A DNA stretch of 64,000 nt from positions 1-64,000 of the forward strand of contig NZ_FONW01000006.1 of NCBI RefSeq assembly GCF_900113005.1, written 5' to 3'. Source of the DNA: Sunxiuqinia elliptica. Its GTDB lineage: Bacteria; Bacteroidota; Bacteroidia; Bacteroidales; Prolixibacteraceae. Each line of letters opens with the position of its first letter. Position 1 is the first letter of the stretch. Of the stretch, positions 9,339 through 17,547 are shown piece after piece. A model generated the notes under the pieces. It had not been told where the DNA came from, did not search any database, and saw nothing but the letters and a program-made list of their open reading frames with translations. Made by a program: the position numbers and the translations under genes.

Positions 9339-10511
9339 TTAAGGTTTTATAGTGATAAAATCTTTATTTTCAATAACTTTTATAGAAGAAGTAAATGAAA
9401 TAGATTCAAATACATCTATCAAATTATTTTTTAAATCAAGTTTTCCAGAGAATGTAATTTGTTCGAGTCCTTGCTCTATGACTATTTTTGTGTTGTAATA
9501 TCGCTCCAGTTTTTTTGAGACATCTTTTATTGGAGTATTTTCAAAAATGAGATATCCATTAATCCATGAAGCGTATAATTTTGGATTTACATGGTCTTTT
9601 TTCATACTCTTGCTGTTTTTTATATATTTAACTCGTTCTCCAGGGATTATTTCTATGTTGTCAGAGAATGCTTTATTCGTAGAAATATTTACTTTACCAT
9701 GTAGTAGTACCGTTTCTATAAAGCTGTCATCACTATATGCTGAAATATTGAAGGTTGTGCCTAAAACCTGAACTTTTATAGCAGGAGTAATTACATAGAA
9801 TGGTTTATTTTTATTCTCTGCTACCTGGAGAAATGCTTCTCCTTTTAGGTAAATTTTGCGTGTTTTAGAATTGAAGGAGCTTGGATATAAGAGTTGACTG
9901 CCAGAATTAAGCCAAATTTGTGTCCCATCTTCTAATGTAATTTTTGAGCGTTTGCCGTAAGGTATAATTAGCTGGTTCAATTCTTGTTGTGGTTGTTTCT
10001 CTTCTTTACTATTGTATATGGTATCATTATTTATTGTTAGTTTATTTTGAGCAGTTTGTTTTATCGAGGTGTTGTCTGTAGTAAATTCATGTCTATTCCC
10101 ATTTGAAGTAATTAGTACACCTTTATTTGATGATATAGGAATATTTTTTTTTGATGGGAAGACATTGTTTTGCTGTTGTACATAGATATAGAATGAAGAA
10201 GCTGTTAGGATTAGTAATATTGCTACATACTTAAAAATATGAATGATAGGAGTGGTTCTCCTACGGATTTGTTTGATAAGAAGTCTGTGAATTTGGTCTA
10301 GTTTTTTTTCAGGAATAACTTCTTTATCAGAACGAATGGCTTGAATCATAAATATTGCCTTTCGAATACTCTCTTCTTGTTCTGGGTGCTCTTCTTGGTA
10401 TCTATTCCAAAATAGTTCATCTTTTTTGTCTGGAGATATAATCCATTTTATAAAAAAGGGGTCAAGGACAAAATCTTCTATTGTATACCGGCTATATTTT
10501 GATGTTTCCAT
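9339..10511 (-). CDS. FecR family anti-sigma factor
   Basis: A 390-residue inner-membrane anti-sigma factor. The N-terminal cytoplasmic part (residues 1-85) should hold the ECF sigma factor; one membrane segment is at about 88-108 (YVAILLILTASSFYIYV); the periplasmic FecR domain has the family core IIPYGKRSKITLEDGTQIWL, LNSGSQLLYP and the KPFYVITPAIKVQVLGTTFN motif; a C-terminal DUF4974 domain follows (about 320-390, FENTPIKDVSKKLERYYN). It is downstream of the sigma gene (97-base gap) and upstream of the STN-type SusC, the standard order of a transenvelope signalling unit. Signalling is expected to run SusC STN domain, FecR, sigma factor, susCD promoter. Confidence 0.95.
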   Translation of the reverse strand: METSKYSRYTIEDFVLDPFFIKWIISPDKKDELFWNRYQEEHPEQEESIRKAIFMIQAIRSDKEVIPEKKLDQIHRLLIKQIRRRTTPIIHIFKYVAILLILTASSFYIYVQQQNNVFPSKKNIPISSNKGVLITSNGNRHEFTTDNTSIKQTAQNKLTINNDTIYNSKEEKQPQQELNQLIIPYGKRSKITLEDGTQIWLNSGSQLLYPSSFNSKTRKIYLKGEAFLQVAENKNKPFYVITPAIKVQVLGTTFNISAYSDDSFIETVLLHGKVNISTNKAFSDNIEIIPGERVKYIKNSKSMKKDHVNPKLYASWINGYLIFENTPIKDVSKKLERYYNTKIVIEQGLEQITFSGKLDLKNNLIDVFESISFTSSIKVIENKDFITIKP

Positions 10512-10608
10512 TAATTGATCATACTTTTATTAATATAAAGGCATGCAAGTGCAAAACATCATCGTTCGAAGTGAATTTTCGTATAAATATTTTTTTGAGA
10601 ATTAAACT

Positions 10609-11199
10609 TTATTTGAAAATAAGGTTTAATAGTTGGATTAATTGAGTTGGAGTGTGGATTGATTGGCGAAGACTTTTTATCGCTTTACAAACTAGATTTC
10701 GACTTGACTCAATACTAATTTCCATGATATCGGCAATCTCATGATAACTCATTCCTTCCCTATATTTTAAATAGATTGCTTCTTTTTGTCTAACAGGTAA
10801 TTTTTCAAGGGCCCCAAAAAGATTTAAAGTTTGCCTATGAATTTCTTCATTTTTTATGATTTCTTGTTCAATCGAGTAGGTTACTCTAAAGGAATAATTA
10901 TCAGCTAACGGCTCAACATCTGGATTGATCTCCTTCTTTAAAATACGAAAAAGTCGGCGTTTAAATGCGCGCATAAGATAAAATAGAATATTATCTGTTT
11001 CTCCAAGTGTTTCTCTATTTTTGATTAAATCTGAGAATAAATCTTGAACTACATCTTCTATTGTATCTCGATTTTGTGTGAATTTTAGTCCATATCGGTA
11101 TAGTCTGGGAGCACTTTCTGAATAAATCATGGAAAAATATATATCATTTCCCTGTCTTAACTGATTCCATTTATATTCGTCTTTTAATTGTGCTTGCAT
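10609..11199 (-). CDS. ECF RNA polymerase sigma factor of SusCD locus 1
   Basis: A 196-residue sigma-70 family protein of the extracytoplasmic-function class, Bacteroidota FecI-like type. Region 2 is in the first 90 residues (YRYGLKFTQNRDTIEDVVQD), region 4 spans about 125-180 (LPVRQKEAIYLKYREGMSYH, then EIADIMEIS with a helix-turn-helix). It has no region 3, as expected for ECF factors. It heads the locus and is read in the same direction as fecR and susCD. The usual role is to direct transcription of the downstream SusCD genes when the FecR partner releases it. Confidence 0.95.
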   Translation of the reverse strand: MQAQLKDEYKWNQLRQGNDIYFSMIYSESAPRLYRYGLKFTQNRDTIEDVVQDLFSDLIKNRETLGETDNILFYLMRAFKRRLFRILKKEINPDVEPLADNYSFRVTYSIEQEIIKNEEIHRQTLNLFGALEKLPVRQKEAIYLKYREGMSYHEIADIMEISIESSRNLVCKAIKSLRQSIHTPTQLIQLLNLIFK

Positions 11200-11418
11200 T
11201 GATTAGTGTAAGTTTAGATCGTTTTTTATTGATATGTTAAGTTGTAGGTATGGAAGTCATAAAAATAAGAATATAAAATGATTTTTGTAATCGATCTTAG
11301 GAGGTTATTTTTTTCCAAAATATGACTATTCAGATTATATGCTATTGATGCGAATTTTGTCTATTTGGGAGGTGAAAGAATTATCTAAATGATCAAATGC
11401 TTCTTTATTGCTAAAGAA
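11200..11418. other. Intergenic: upstream region of the locus 1 sigma gene
   Basis: AT-rich, no credible ORF. It lies between the start of the sigma gene and the terminator of the thiamine operon and must hold the promoter of the sigma-fecR unit, read to the left. I did not find a good match to the Bacteroidota TTTG / TAnnTTTG promoter on the minus strand. Confidence 0.5.
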
Positions 11419-11460
11419 AGCCAACTCCTATCAGATTGAATTGCTGATAAAGAGTTGGCT
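11419..11460 (-). terminator. Intrinsic terminator of the thi operon
   Basis: Long hairpin with outer arms AGCCAACTC / GAGTTGGCT and inner arms (TTATCAG / CTGATA) around a short loop, followed on the minus strand by TTCTTT. It begins 40 bases after the thiD stop codon and fits as the end of the thiM-thiE-tenA-thiL-thiD transcript. Confidence 0.8.
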
Positions 11461-11500
11461 GAAATAGGAAGAAGAAATACTTCTTGGGGATAGCCAAATT

Positions 11501-12307
11501 TTAACTCCAAAAATTATGGAAATGATGAACGGGGCCATTGCCTTTTCCGATTTGGTAGGCGGCTCCTTTTTCAATGGCTTGATTAATGTATTGTTTGGCG
11601 TGCCTTACTGCATCGTTAAGCGATTCTTGCTTAGCCAGGAAGGCGGCAAGCGCCGAAGAAAAGGTACAGCCTGTCCCATGCGTGTTCCGGGTATTGATCC
11701 GTTTTGATGAAAGCTCCAGAAACTCATCCGTCTCTGCATTGTAGAACACGTCGATAAGCTCATCATCCGTTAAGTGTCCTGCTTTGAGCAAAACGGAAAC
11801 GGTTTGCTGGCAGGATAAGGCCTTGGCAACTTTTTTCAAATCAGCTTGCTGGTTGATTTTTAGGCCGGACAAGATTTCTGCTTCCGGAATATTGGGGGTG
11901 ATTACCCGCACCATTGGAATCAACTCTTGTTGGAGTGTTGCAATGGCTTCGTCTTGCAGAAGTTTATCACCAGAGGTGGCTACCATAACCGGATCCAAAA
12001 CAATGTTATTGACTTGGTGTGGCAGGATTGACTCTTTAACTGCACGAATGAGTTCCGAAGAGTGCAACATACCAATTTTTATAGCATCAGTTCCAACATC
12101 TTCCAAAACTGATTTGATCTGTCCTTTCACAAAATCGATCGGAACAGGGTGGACTCCATAAACCCCAACCGTGTTTTCATCAACAATGGCGGTGATAGCC
12201 GTTGTTGCAAAACAGCCACAGGCTGATATTGCTTTAAGGTCGGCCTGAATGCCGGCACCACCACTGGGGTCACTTCCGGCAATGCTTAAAACTCGTTTAT
12301 AGTTCAT
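11501..12307 (-). CDS. thiD: Hydroxymethylpyrimidine/phosphomethylpyrimidine kinase
   Basis: A 268-residue ribokinase-fold enzyme that phosphorylates HMP and then HMP-phosphate to HMP-diphosphate in thiamine synthesis and salvage, in the cytoplasm. The family's N-terminal signature IAGSDPSGGAGIQADLK (from residue 9), the VLDPVMVATSG segment and the C-terminal active-site motif NTHGTGCTFSSALAA are all present, and the length is normal. It is the last gene of the thiamine operon, 16 bases after thiL, and is followed by an intrinsic terminator. TPP control is expected through the riboswitch at the head of the operon. Confidence 0.95.
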   Translation of the reverse strand: MNYKRVLSIAGSDPSGGAGIQADLKAISACGCFATTAITAIVDENTVGVYGVHPVPIDFVKGQIKSVLEDVGTDAIKIGMLHSSELIRAVKESILPHQVNNIVLDPVMVATSGDKLLQDEAIATLQQELIPMVRVITPNIPEAEILSGLKINQQADLKKVAKALSCQQTVSVLLKAGHLTDDELIDVFYNAETDEFLELSSKRINTRNTHGTGCTFSSALAAFLAKQESLNDAVRHAKQYINQAIEKGAAYQIGKGNGPVHHFHNFWS

Positions 12308-12323
12308 TATTACGATTTAGAAA

Positions 12324-13325
12324 TTATTGAAAATGATTAAAACCGGTTTTCCCGAATTGAACTTTTTTCCCTTCTTTGACCCAGTGAATTTCCGGTTCTC
12401 CTTTTTCAATGACACCGATTGGAAAAACGGTTTGGCCAAACTGTTCTAGAAATAGCCTTTGTAATGGTTCGAGCAGACTGGATTCGAGGGTAAACAGCAA
12501 TTCGTAATCTTCACCACCCCCAACTGCTAATTCTTCCGGCTGCCAGTTTTGTTGCTGACTCACTCGCTTCAGTTGGTCGGAGATCGGCAGCTTGTTCAAT
12601 TCAATTTTGGCCGCTTTCCCGGAGGCTTTCAGAATATGTTTGAGGTCGGAGGCAATTCCATCCGAAATGTCCATCATACTGTGCACCCTGTTAAGATTGA
12701 CTAAGGTTTCTCCTAGTTCAATCCTGGGTTCTGGCTGGTGATGTTTTTTCAAAAGGTAATAGGTATCCTCATTTGATTCCAGCTGGTTGAGCAGAACCTG
12801 CAGCCCACCTGCCGAATCACCCAATGAGCCGGTAACACAAACCACATCGCCTGCTTGTGCGCCAGAACGTAATTTGGCCTGTCCTTTGGGGCACTTCCCA
12901 ATGGCACAAACATTAATGGCCAAATGTTTAACCGATTTGGTGGTGTCACCTCCTAAAAGTGGAGTTTGGTAACGATCCGAAATGGCGTGGTAGCCTTTCA
13001 TCAGTTCATCCAGGTATTCAACATCGACTCCCGGAGGAATGGCGATGGACAGAAAAGTCCCAATTGGCGTTGCTCCCATAGCAGCTAAATCACTGAGATT
13101 AACAGCAACCGATTTGTAGCCCAGTTGCCAAGGGGTGATTTTTTCACGCAAAAAGTGAATATCCTCAATCAGCATATCGGTGGTGACCAGCAAATCTTCG
13201 GTGTCATTCATTGGTAGAATGGCGCAATCATCACCAATGCCAAATACATTTTTGGTCAGCAGCGATTTAAACTCGGGTGAAAAACGTTCTATAAAACCGA
13301 ACTCGCCTATTTCTTTTAATTCCAT
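12324..13325 (-). CDS. thiL: Thiamine-monophosphate kinase
   Basis: A 333-residue AIR-synthase-fold kinase that converts thiamine monophosphate to the cofactor TPP with ATP. Typical motifs are seen: EFGFIERF at the N-terminus, the metal/ATP segment GIGDDCAIL, LLVTTDMLIEDIHF, NLSDLAAMGATP, LGGDTTKS, VTGSLGDSAGG and MMDISDGIASDL. The length is normal. It sits between tenA (66-base gap) and thiD (16-base gap) in the riboswitch-led operon, so the last step of TPP formation is regulated together with precursor salvage. Confidence 0.95.
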   Translation of the reverse strand: MELKEIGEFGFIERFSPEFKSLLTKNVFGIGDDCAILPMNDTEDLLVTTDMLIEDIHFLREKITPWQLGYKSVAVNLSDLAAMGATPIGTFLSIAIPPGVDVEYLDELMKGYHAISDRYQTPLLGGDTTKSVKHLAINVCAIGKCPKGQAKLRSGAQAGDVVCVTGSLGDSAGGLQVLLNQLESNEDTYYLLKKHHQPEPRIELGETLVNLNRVHSMMDISDGIASDLKHILKASGKAAKIELNKLPISDQLKRVSQQQNWQPEELAVGGGEDYELLFTLESSLLEPLQRLFLEQFGQTVFPIGVIEKGEPEIHWVKEGKKVQFGKTGFNHFQ

Positions 13326-13391
13326 GGTTTTCTCTTTATTCTTCCAGTTTTAATGCCTTTAGAAATAGTTGATTAAATAATTGTACTTCAA

Positions 13392-14039
13392 TTAGACTAG
13401 CCATTGCTCTTGCTGCCAGGCACTGTGCCAAAACATCCATTCCATTTTAAAGGATAGCTCAAAAGCTCTGGTCATTTCCTTGCGCTTTGCTGGTGTTGCG
13501 TTTTGCGCAGCTTCATCGCAAATGGCAACTGCCTTTTTTACGGCAAGGGCAAACTCTTCACCACCGTAGGTATTGATCCATTCCTGGTAAGGATTTGCTT
13601 CTTTAGTTTGGTGAGCGAGGATATAATCACCCACTTCTTTGTAAACCCAGAAGCAAGGCAATACAGCAGCCAAGGCATTCTCAACCGATCCGCTGGCCAG
13701 CTGTTGGTGCATGTGACCGGTGTAAAGCGTGCAGGTTGGAGAAGGCGTTGCATCTCCGCTTGCTCCTTTCAGGTACGATTCGTGCAAGGCTTGTTCTACG
13801 GTGACGGTATCTGAAGAGAATGAAAGAAAATCTTCGCGCCATTCTTTGCAGTCAAGTTTTGCGGCAATGCCCGCTAAAATTTTTCCATACTCGGCAAGGT
13901 AAAAAGCATCCTGCTGCAAGTAAAAAAAGAACTTTTCCTTTGGGAGTGTTCCTTCCATCAGTTCGTTCAAAAAAGGTAATTTTAATATTTGGTTATAGAC
14001 TGGGCTACAGGTTTCCCCGGCTTCTTTACTCCATTTCAT
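13392..14039 (-). CDS. tenA: Thiaminase II / aminopyrimidine aminohydrolase
   Basis: A protein of 215 residues (taking the ATG at 14039) of the TenA family, an all-helical enzyme that hydrolyses aminomethyl-pyrimidine breakdown products of thiamine to HMP. Active-site elements visible: the Asp/Tyr region YLQQDAFYLAEYG, the catalytic Cys region LPCFWVYKEVGDYI and the C-terminal Glu in FKMEWMFW. A longer reading frame begins at a TTG at 14057 inside the end of thiE; I prefer the ATG because MKWSKEAGE is the usual TenA start and it lies 4 bases after the thiE stop codon, ideal for translational coupling. With thiM, thiE and thiD it makes a salvage route. Confidence 0.93.
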   Translation of the reverse strand: MKWSKEAGETCSPVYNQILKLPFLNELMEGTLPKEKFFFYLQQDAFYLAEYGKILAGIAAKLDCKEWREDFLSFSSDTVTVEQALHESYLKGASGDATPSPTCTLYTGHMHQQLASGSVENALAAVLPCFWVYKEVGDYILAHQTKEANPYQEWINTYGGEEFALAVKKAVAICDEAAQNATPAKRKEMTRAFELSFKMEWMFWHSAWQQEQWLV

Positions 14040-14043
14040 AGTT

Positions 14044-14673
14044 TTATTTTTTAGCAATTAATTTTTTTAATGATGCTGCGGCTTTCATGGGACTATCCGC
14101 TGACGAGATGGCCGAAACAACAGCAACTCCGTCAGCTCCTTTGGCAATGATCTCAGCAGTATTCTCAATATTTATTCCGCCAATGGCTACAGCCGGGTGT
14201 TTGGATAATGCACAGCTGGCTTTTACGCCTTCGAGCCCAAATGGGGTGAACGTATCTGTTTTGGTCGGGGTGGCAAATACGGGCGAAATTCCGATGTAGT
14301 CAACATCCAAAGCATTGGCTTCTTCAACCTGTTGAATGGTTTCTACTGATAGCCCCAGAATTTTATTTTTCCCCAGAAACTGCCGGGCAATCTCGCAAGG
14401 CAGATCGCTTTGTCCAATGTGCAATCCATCTGCATCAACGGCCAAGGCGATGTCTAGGCGGTCGTTAATGATGAGCGGAATATTCTGCGGGTTGAGTATT
14501 TTTTTCAACCGAACTCCAAGCTCATAAAAGTCTCGTGATGAACAGTCTTTTTCACGGAGCTGAACCATGGTAACACCGCCTTTTACTGCTTCTGCAACAA
14601 TGTATTCCAGTGGCCTTCCTTTCGACAAATCACGGTCGGTTACCAGGTAGAGGCTTAAATCAAAAGGAATCAT
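14044..14673 (-). CDS. thiE: Thiamine-phosphate synthase
   Basis: A 209-residue TIM-barrel enzyme that joins HMP-diphosphate and thiazole phosphate to thiamine monophosphate. Conserved stretches seen: VTDRDLSKGRP, GGVTMVQLREKD, LIINDRLDIALAVDADGLH, the IGQSDLP loop, GISPVFATPTKTD and AIGGINIEN. The length is normal. It starts 2 bases after the thiM stop codon and its end runs to within 4 bases of the tenA start, so these three genes are tightly packed. The two substrates come from the neighbouring thiM and thiD products. Confidence 0.95.
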   Translation of the reverse strand: MIPFDLSLYLVTDRDLSKGRPLEYIVAEAVKGGVTMVQLREKDCSSRDFYELGVRLKKILNPQNIPLIINDRLDIALAVDADGLHIGQSDLPCEIARQFLGKNKILGLSVETIQQVEEANALDVDYIGISPVFATPTKTDTFTPFGLEGVKASCALSKHPAVAIGGINIENTAEIIAKGADGVAVVSAISSADSPMKAAASLKKLIAKK

Positions 14674-14675
14674 AG

Positions 14676-15470
14676 TTAATTGATAAAAGTGTTGGTAATT
14701 TCTTCTTCGGAAAGTTGATACAAGGTGTCAATGAAGACGGTTTGTAAACTTCCCGGACCGGCAACTTTAGCTGCTGATAACTCACCGGCAATTCCCATCA
14801 CAGCCATGGCGTGTGCTGCAGCCTGAAGTGCATTTTCATTGATTGCGGCAAAGGCTCCGGTGATGGCAGATGCTGTACAGCCCATTCCGGTTACTTTGGG
14901 CATGAGTGTACTGCCGTTTTTAATGGAAATGACCTGTTCTCCGTTAGTGATGAAATCTTCCACTCCGCTAATGACCACCACTGCTCCGGTTTGATCGGCC
15001 AAACGCTTGGCCGCTTCTAAAGCTGAATCGGCAGCGATGGTGCTATCGACTCCTTTAGTGGCTATATTTTCTTTTGCCAAAGCCATGATTTCGGAGGCAT
15101 TTCCGCGAATAATGCTTGGTTGGCATGTGGCTATAATTTGGGTTGCTACTTGATTCCGATAAGGAGTAGCGCCTACACCAACCGGATCGAAAACAACAGG
15201 GATTCCTTTTTGCTTGGCAGCAGCTCCGGCCTGAAGCATGCCGTCAACCCATTGTGGGTTTAAGGTTCCCATGTTGATGACTAATGAAGCAGCAATTCGG
15301 ACCATATCGGCGACCTCCTCAATGGCATGAGCCATCACGGGAGAGGCACCAACCGCAAGCAAGGCATTGGCCGTATTATTCATAACCACAAAATTGGTGA
15401 TGTTATGGACCAAGGGGACGTTTTTTCTTAAGGCTGTTAAATCAGCATAAATTGATTTTGAATTGATCAT
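14676..15470 (-). CDS. thiM: Hydroxyethylthiazole kinase
   Basis: A 264-residue kinase (start chosen at the ATG at 15470, MINSKSIYADLTALR) that phosphorylates salvaged hydroxyethylthiazole. Motifs: PLVHNITNFVVMN, GASPVMAHA, PVVFDPVGVGATPYR, IIRGNASEIMAL, and the catalytic-Cys segment VTGMGCTASAITGAFA. The frame stays open upstream to 15569, but that extension starts at TTG and would translate the attenuator hairpin at 15526-15553, so it is rejected. First gene of the operon, directly controlled by the TPP riboswitch and terminator upstream. Confidence 0.95.
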   Translation of the reverse strand: MINSKSIYADLTALRKNVPLVHNITNFVVMNNTANALLAVGASPVMAHAIEEVADMVRIAASLVINMGTLNPQWVDGMLQAGAAAKQKGIPVVFDPVGVGATPYRNQVATQIIATCQPSIIRGNASEIMALAKENIATKGVDSTIAADSALEAAKRLADQTGAVVVISGVEDFITNGEQVISIKNGSTLMPKVTGMGCTASAITGAFAAINENALQAAAHAMAVMGIAGELSAAKVAGPGSLQTVFIDTLYQLSEEEITNTFIN

Positions 15471-15521
15471 GACATTTGTTTTTGGGAACGAACGAATCTT
15501 GCCGCTAATGTTTTTATAAAA

Positions 15522-15553
15522 CAAAAGCCGCTCCGCAGAAATGCGAAACGGCT
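15522..15553 (-). terminator. TPP-riboswitch attenuator hairpin before thiM
   Basis: On the minus strand a 12-bp stem (arms AGCCGTTTCGCA and TGCGGAGCGGCT, two G-U pairs) with a 4-base TTTC loop is followed by TTTTGTTTT. It lies 40 bases downstream of the riboswitch aptamer and 52 bases upstream of the thiM start. This is the arrangement of a transcription-attenuating riboswitch: TPP binding should favour this terminator. I did not establish which sequence forms the antiterminator. Confidence 0.85.
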
Positions 15554-15593
15554 TGTATTTAGCGTTCAATTAATCGTCAATTGAAATACAATC

Positions 15594-15675
15594 CTCGTTT
15601 CCCTCCGCTGTTATTATACATTTCAGGTTCCGGGGTATAATCTCAGCCCACCTATTGGCAGACACCCCCAACGAG
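15594..15675 (-). ncRNA. TPP riboswitch (THI element)
   Basis: The minus strand carries the THI-box consensus in order: P1 5' arm CTCGTT, GGGGGTG, the core GGGCTGAGATTATACCC, CGGAACCTGA, then ATAAT, GCGGAGGGAA and the P1 3' arm AACGAG, which pairs perfectly with the 5' arm. The pyrimidine-binding CTGAGA and the pyrophosphate-side ACCTGA/GGGAA parts are intact. It heads a five-gene thiamine operon and is followed by an intrinsic terminator, so it is expected to shut the operon off when TPP is plentiful. Confidence 0.95.
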
Positions 15676-15690
15676 ATGCAGTAAAAGTAT

Positions 15691-15698
15691 CAAATATT
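15691..15698 (-). promoter_or_regulatory. Possible -7 element of the thi operon promoter
   Basis: On the minus strand AATATTTG matches the Bacteroidota TAnnTTTG element at all defined positions but the first and lies about 16 bases before the first paired base of the TPP riboswitch, a sensible distance for the transcription start. No clear TTTG is found at the -33 position, so support is weak. Confidence 0.35.
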
Positions 15699-15753
15699 CT
15701 TGAAGAACGAAAGTCGTTTGCGTGACCAACTGATCATACTCAATAAAAAATAA

Positions 15754-17427
15754 TTAACTAAGAGGAATGGAAAAGCAGAATTTGCTTCCTTTTCCTAAGG
15801 TACTCTCTGCCCGGATTTCTCCTTGGTGAGCATCGATAAATTCTTTGGCAATAATCAATCCAAGCCCTGTTCCCGTTTCGTCGTTTGTCCCTCTCGAAGA
15901 GGAGTTTTTATCAATTTTGAAAAGGTCGTCTAATTGTTCTGTCGACATGCCGACCCCTGTGTCAGCAACCACAAAGTTTAGATTGTCAGATTCCGTTGTT
16001 GCTGTAACTTTTACGCTTCCCCCATTTTCCGTGAATTTGATGGCATTTGTAACCAGGTTTTGGAGCGCAGAGCCGATCATATTTGAATCGAGTTTAGCTG
16101 TAATCTCTTTTTCCACATCCCATTCAAGTTTGATTCCTTTGTTTTGAGCAATCGGAGCTACAATTAGCATGGTGTCAGAAACGAGCTCTTCAACTTTTTC
16201 AGTCTTTGGAGCATACTTGGTTTTCCCATTCTGCATTCTTGTCCACACTAAAAGGTTTTGAAGCAGGTTGAAAATTCGTTTGGCCGATTGGTGAACAATG
16301 GAAGCGTACTCGGAGGTGTCTTCTTTGTTGCCTTTCTTTGCTGATTCATTCAGCATTTCACTAAAGCCAAGTAGTGCATTGAATGGGTTCATTAAATCGT
16401 GGCTAACAATGGAGAAGAACTTGTCTTTTTGCAGAGAATCCTTGGTTACCTTTTGGTTTAGATCAACAATGTGTTCCTGAAAACGATCGTTTTTAAAGGC
16501 AAGCAAAAGAATGTAGCCAGCTAGAATACAGGCTAGCAACATAAGTGCAATCAGAATGTTTTGTAAAAAATCGGTTGAGCTTCTTACTGAAATTAGGAAT
16601 GAATTATTCTGCTTGGCTTCCTGAGCCCGAATGCTGTTTTTTATCTCATCAATGAGTTGATGAATTTCAGCAATTAGACTATTGTTAATGGCAATAAGTT
16701 TGAGTTCACTTTCTTTGAGCTTATACGTTTTTTGAACCAGCTCTTTCATATTTCCTGGTTGAGAACCCGAATTGCTTGATCGCGTTGATTGAGTTGTAAT
16801 TTCTTGACTGTTGGGAGATTGAACCCGGAGTTTTGTACTGACATTTTCCTGGACTTTTTCTCCTACAATGGCGCTTTTTATTTTCCCAAATAAGCCTTTC
16901 TTGCGCGTTTCTCGCGTTTCTGTTACGCTAATTGTATCAACTCTTCCTTTGGTTTGACGAGAGGAGTATTTCTCCAAGTCAGCTTGATATTCTTCCAGGT
17001 CTTCAACTGAAAAGATCAAAGAATCAGTGGTCTGTTTAAGCCTCACATAAATGTCTGTTTCCCTGGTTTTTTCATCCAGAATCCCTGAAATTCGATCACT
17101 TTCCTGCGCCGTATCTTTAGCAACTGTTTGCTGCAGTTGCAAAATATTTTCAGCTAACGTTTGCACATGGAATTTATAGTCCTCAAAAACCGGTCGTTCA
17201 AATGTGATGCAATATTCCTGGAAACGAGCTTCCACCAATAAAAGCGATTCAGTTACGCTTTCTGATTTTAAAAGTTGTTCCCGATTCTGTTGCGATAGAT
17301 TTAATGCCGATTGTATGCGACCTTTTTCATTAATCAAGCTGACTATTATACCAATAATCAGAACCAAGATTAATGCCATCAAAATGGTAGTCACCATTAG
17401 TCGTTTCGGCAATTTTAATTTAGCCAT
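15754..17427 (-). CDS. Membrane sensor histidine kinase
   Basis: A 557-residue two-component kinase. One membrane segment near the N-terminus (about 13-33) and a second at about 292-312 bracket a ~255-residue sensor region predicted to be periplasmic, helical and low in hydrophobicity, with an odd Ser/Thr/Gln-rich stretch around 190-225. The cytoplasmic half has the H-box (FSIVSHDLMNPFNALLGF, His near 345), N-box (NLVTNAIKFTENGG), G1 (VADTGVGM) and G2 (GTGLGLIIAKEF). No receiver domain is fused. It lies 120 bases downstream of the REC-PAS-HTH gene on the same strand, which is probably its partner. What it senses cannot be read from the sequence; aquaporin and outer-membrane genes across the divergent gap suggest an envelope or osmotic signal. 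Confidence 0.92.
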   Translation of the reverse strand: MAKLKLPKRLMVTTILMALILVLIIGIIVSLINEKGRIQSALNLSQQNREQLLKSESVTESLLLVEARFQEYCITFERPVFEDYKFHVQTLAENILQLQQTVAKDTAQESDRISGILDEKTRETDIYVRLKQTTDSLIFSVEDLEEYQADLEKYSSRQTKGRVDTISVTETRETRKKGLFGKIKSAIVGEKVQENVSTKLRVQSPNSQEITTQSTRSSNSGSQPGNMKELVQKTYKLKESELKLIAINNSLIAEIHQLIDEIKNSIRAQEAKQNNSFLISVRSSTDFLQNILIALMLLACILAGYILLLAFKNDRFQEHIVDLNQKVTKDSLQKDKFFSIVSHDLMNPFNALLGFSEMLNESAKKGNKEDTSEYASIVHQSAKRIFNLLQNLLVWTRMQNGKTKYAPKTEKVEELVSDTMLIVAPIAQNKGIKLEWDVEKEITAKLDSNMIGSALQNLVTNAIKFTENGGSVKVTATTESDNLNFVVADTGVGMSTEQLDDLFKIDKNSSSRGTNDETGTGLGLIIAKEFIDAHQGEIRAESTLGKGSKFCFSIPLS

Positions 17428-17547
17428 TTCCCGAATTCTCCTTTTATAATTTTGTAGTATAATGAATACAAAAATCGAAATTATAAAAATAAAAATGCGA
17501 TTTTGGAACTATACTTCATCTATACTTTTGTGGTAATCTTTTGAATA

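Noticed and set aside
14040-14057. TTG start of tenA inside thiE
   Set aside because: The ATG at 14039 gives the usual TenA N-terminus and ideal coupling to the thiE stop.
15471-15569. N-terminal extension of thiM from a TTG at 15569
   Set aside because: It would translate the attenuator hairpin downstream of the TPP riboswitch; the ATG at 15470 gives a normal ThiM.
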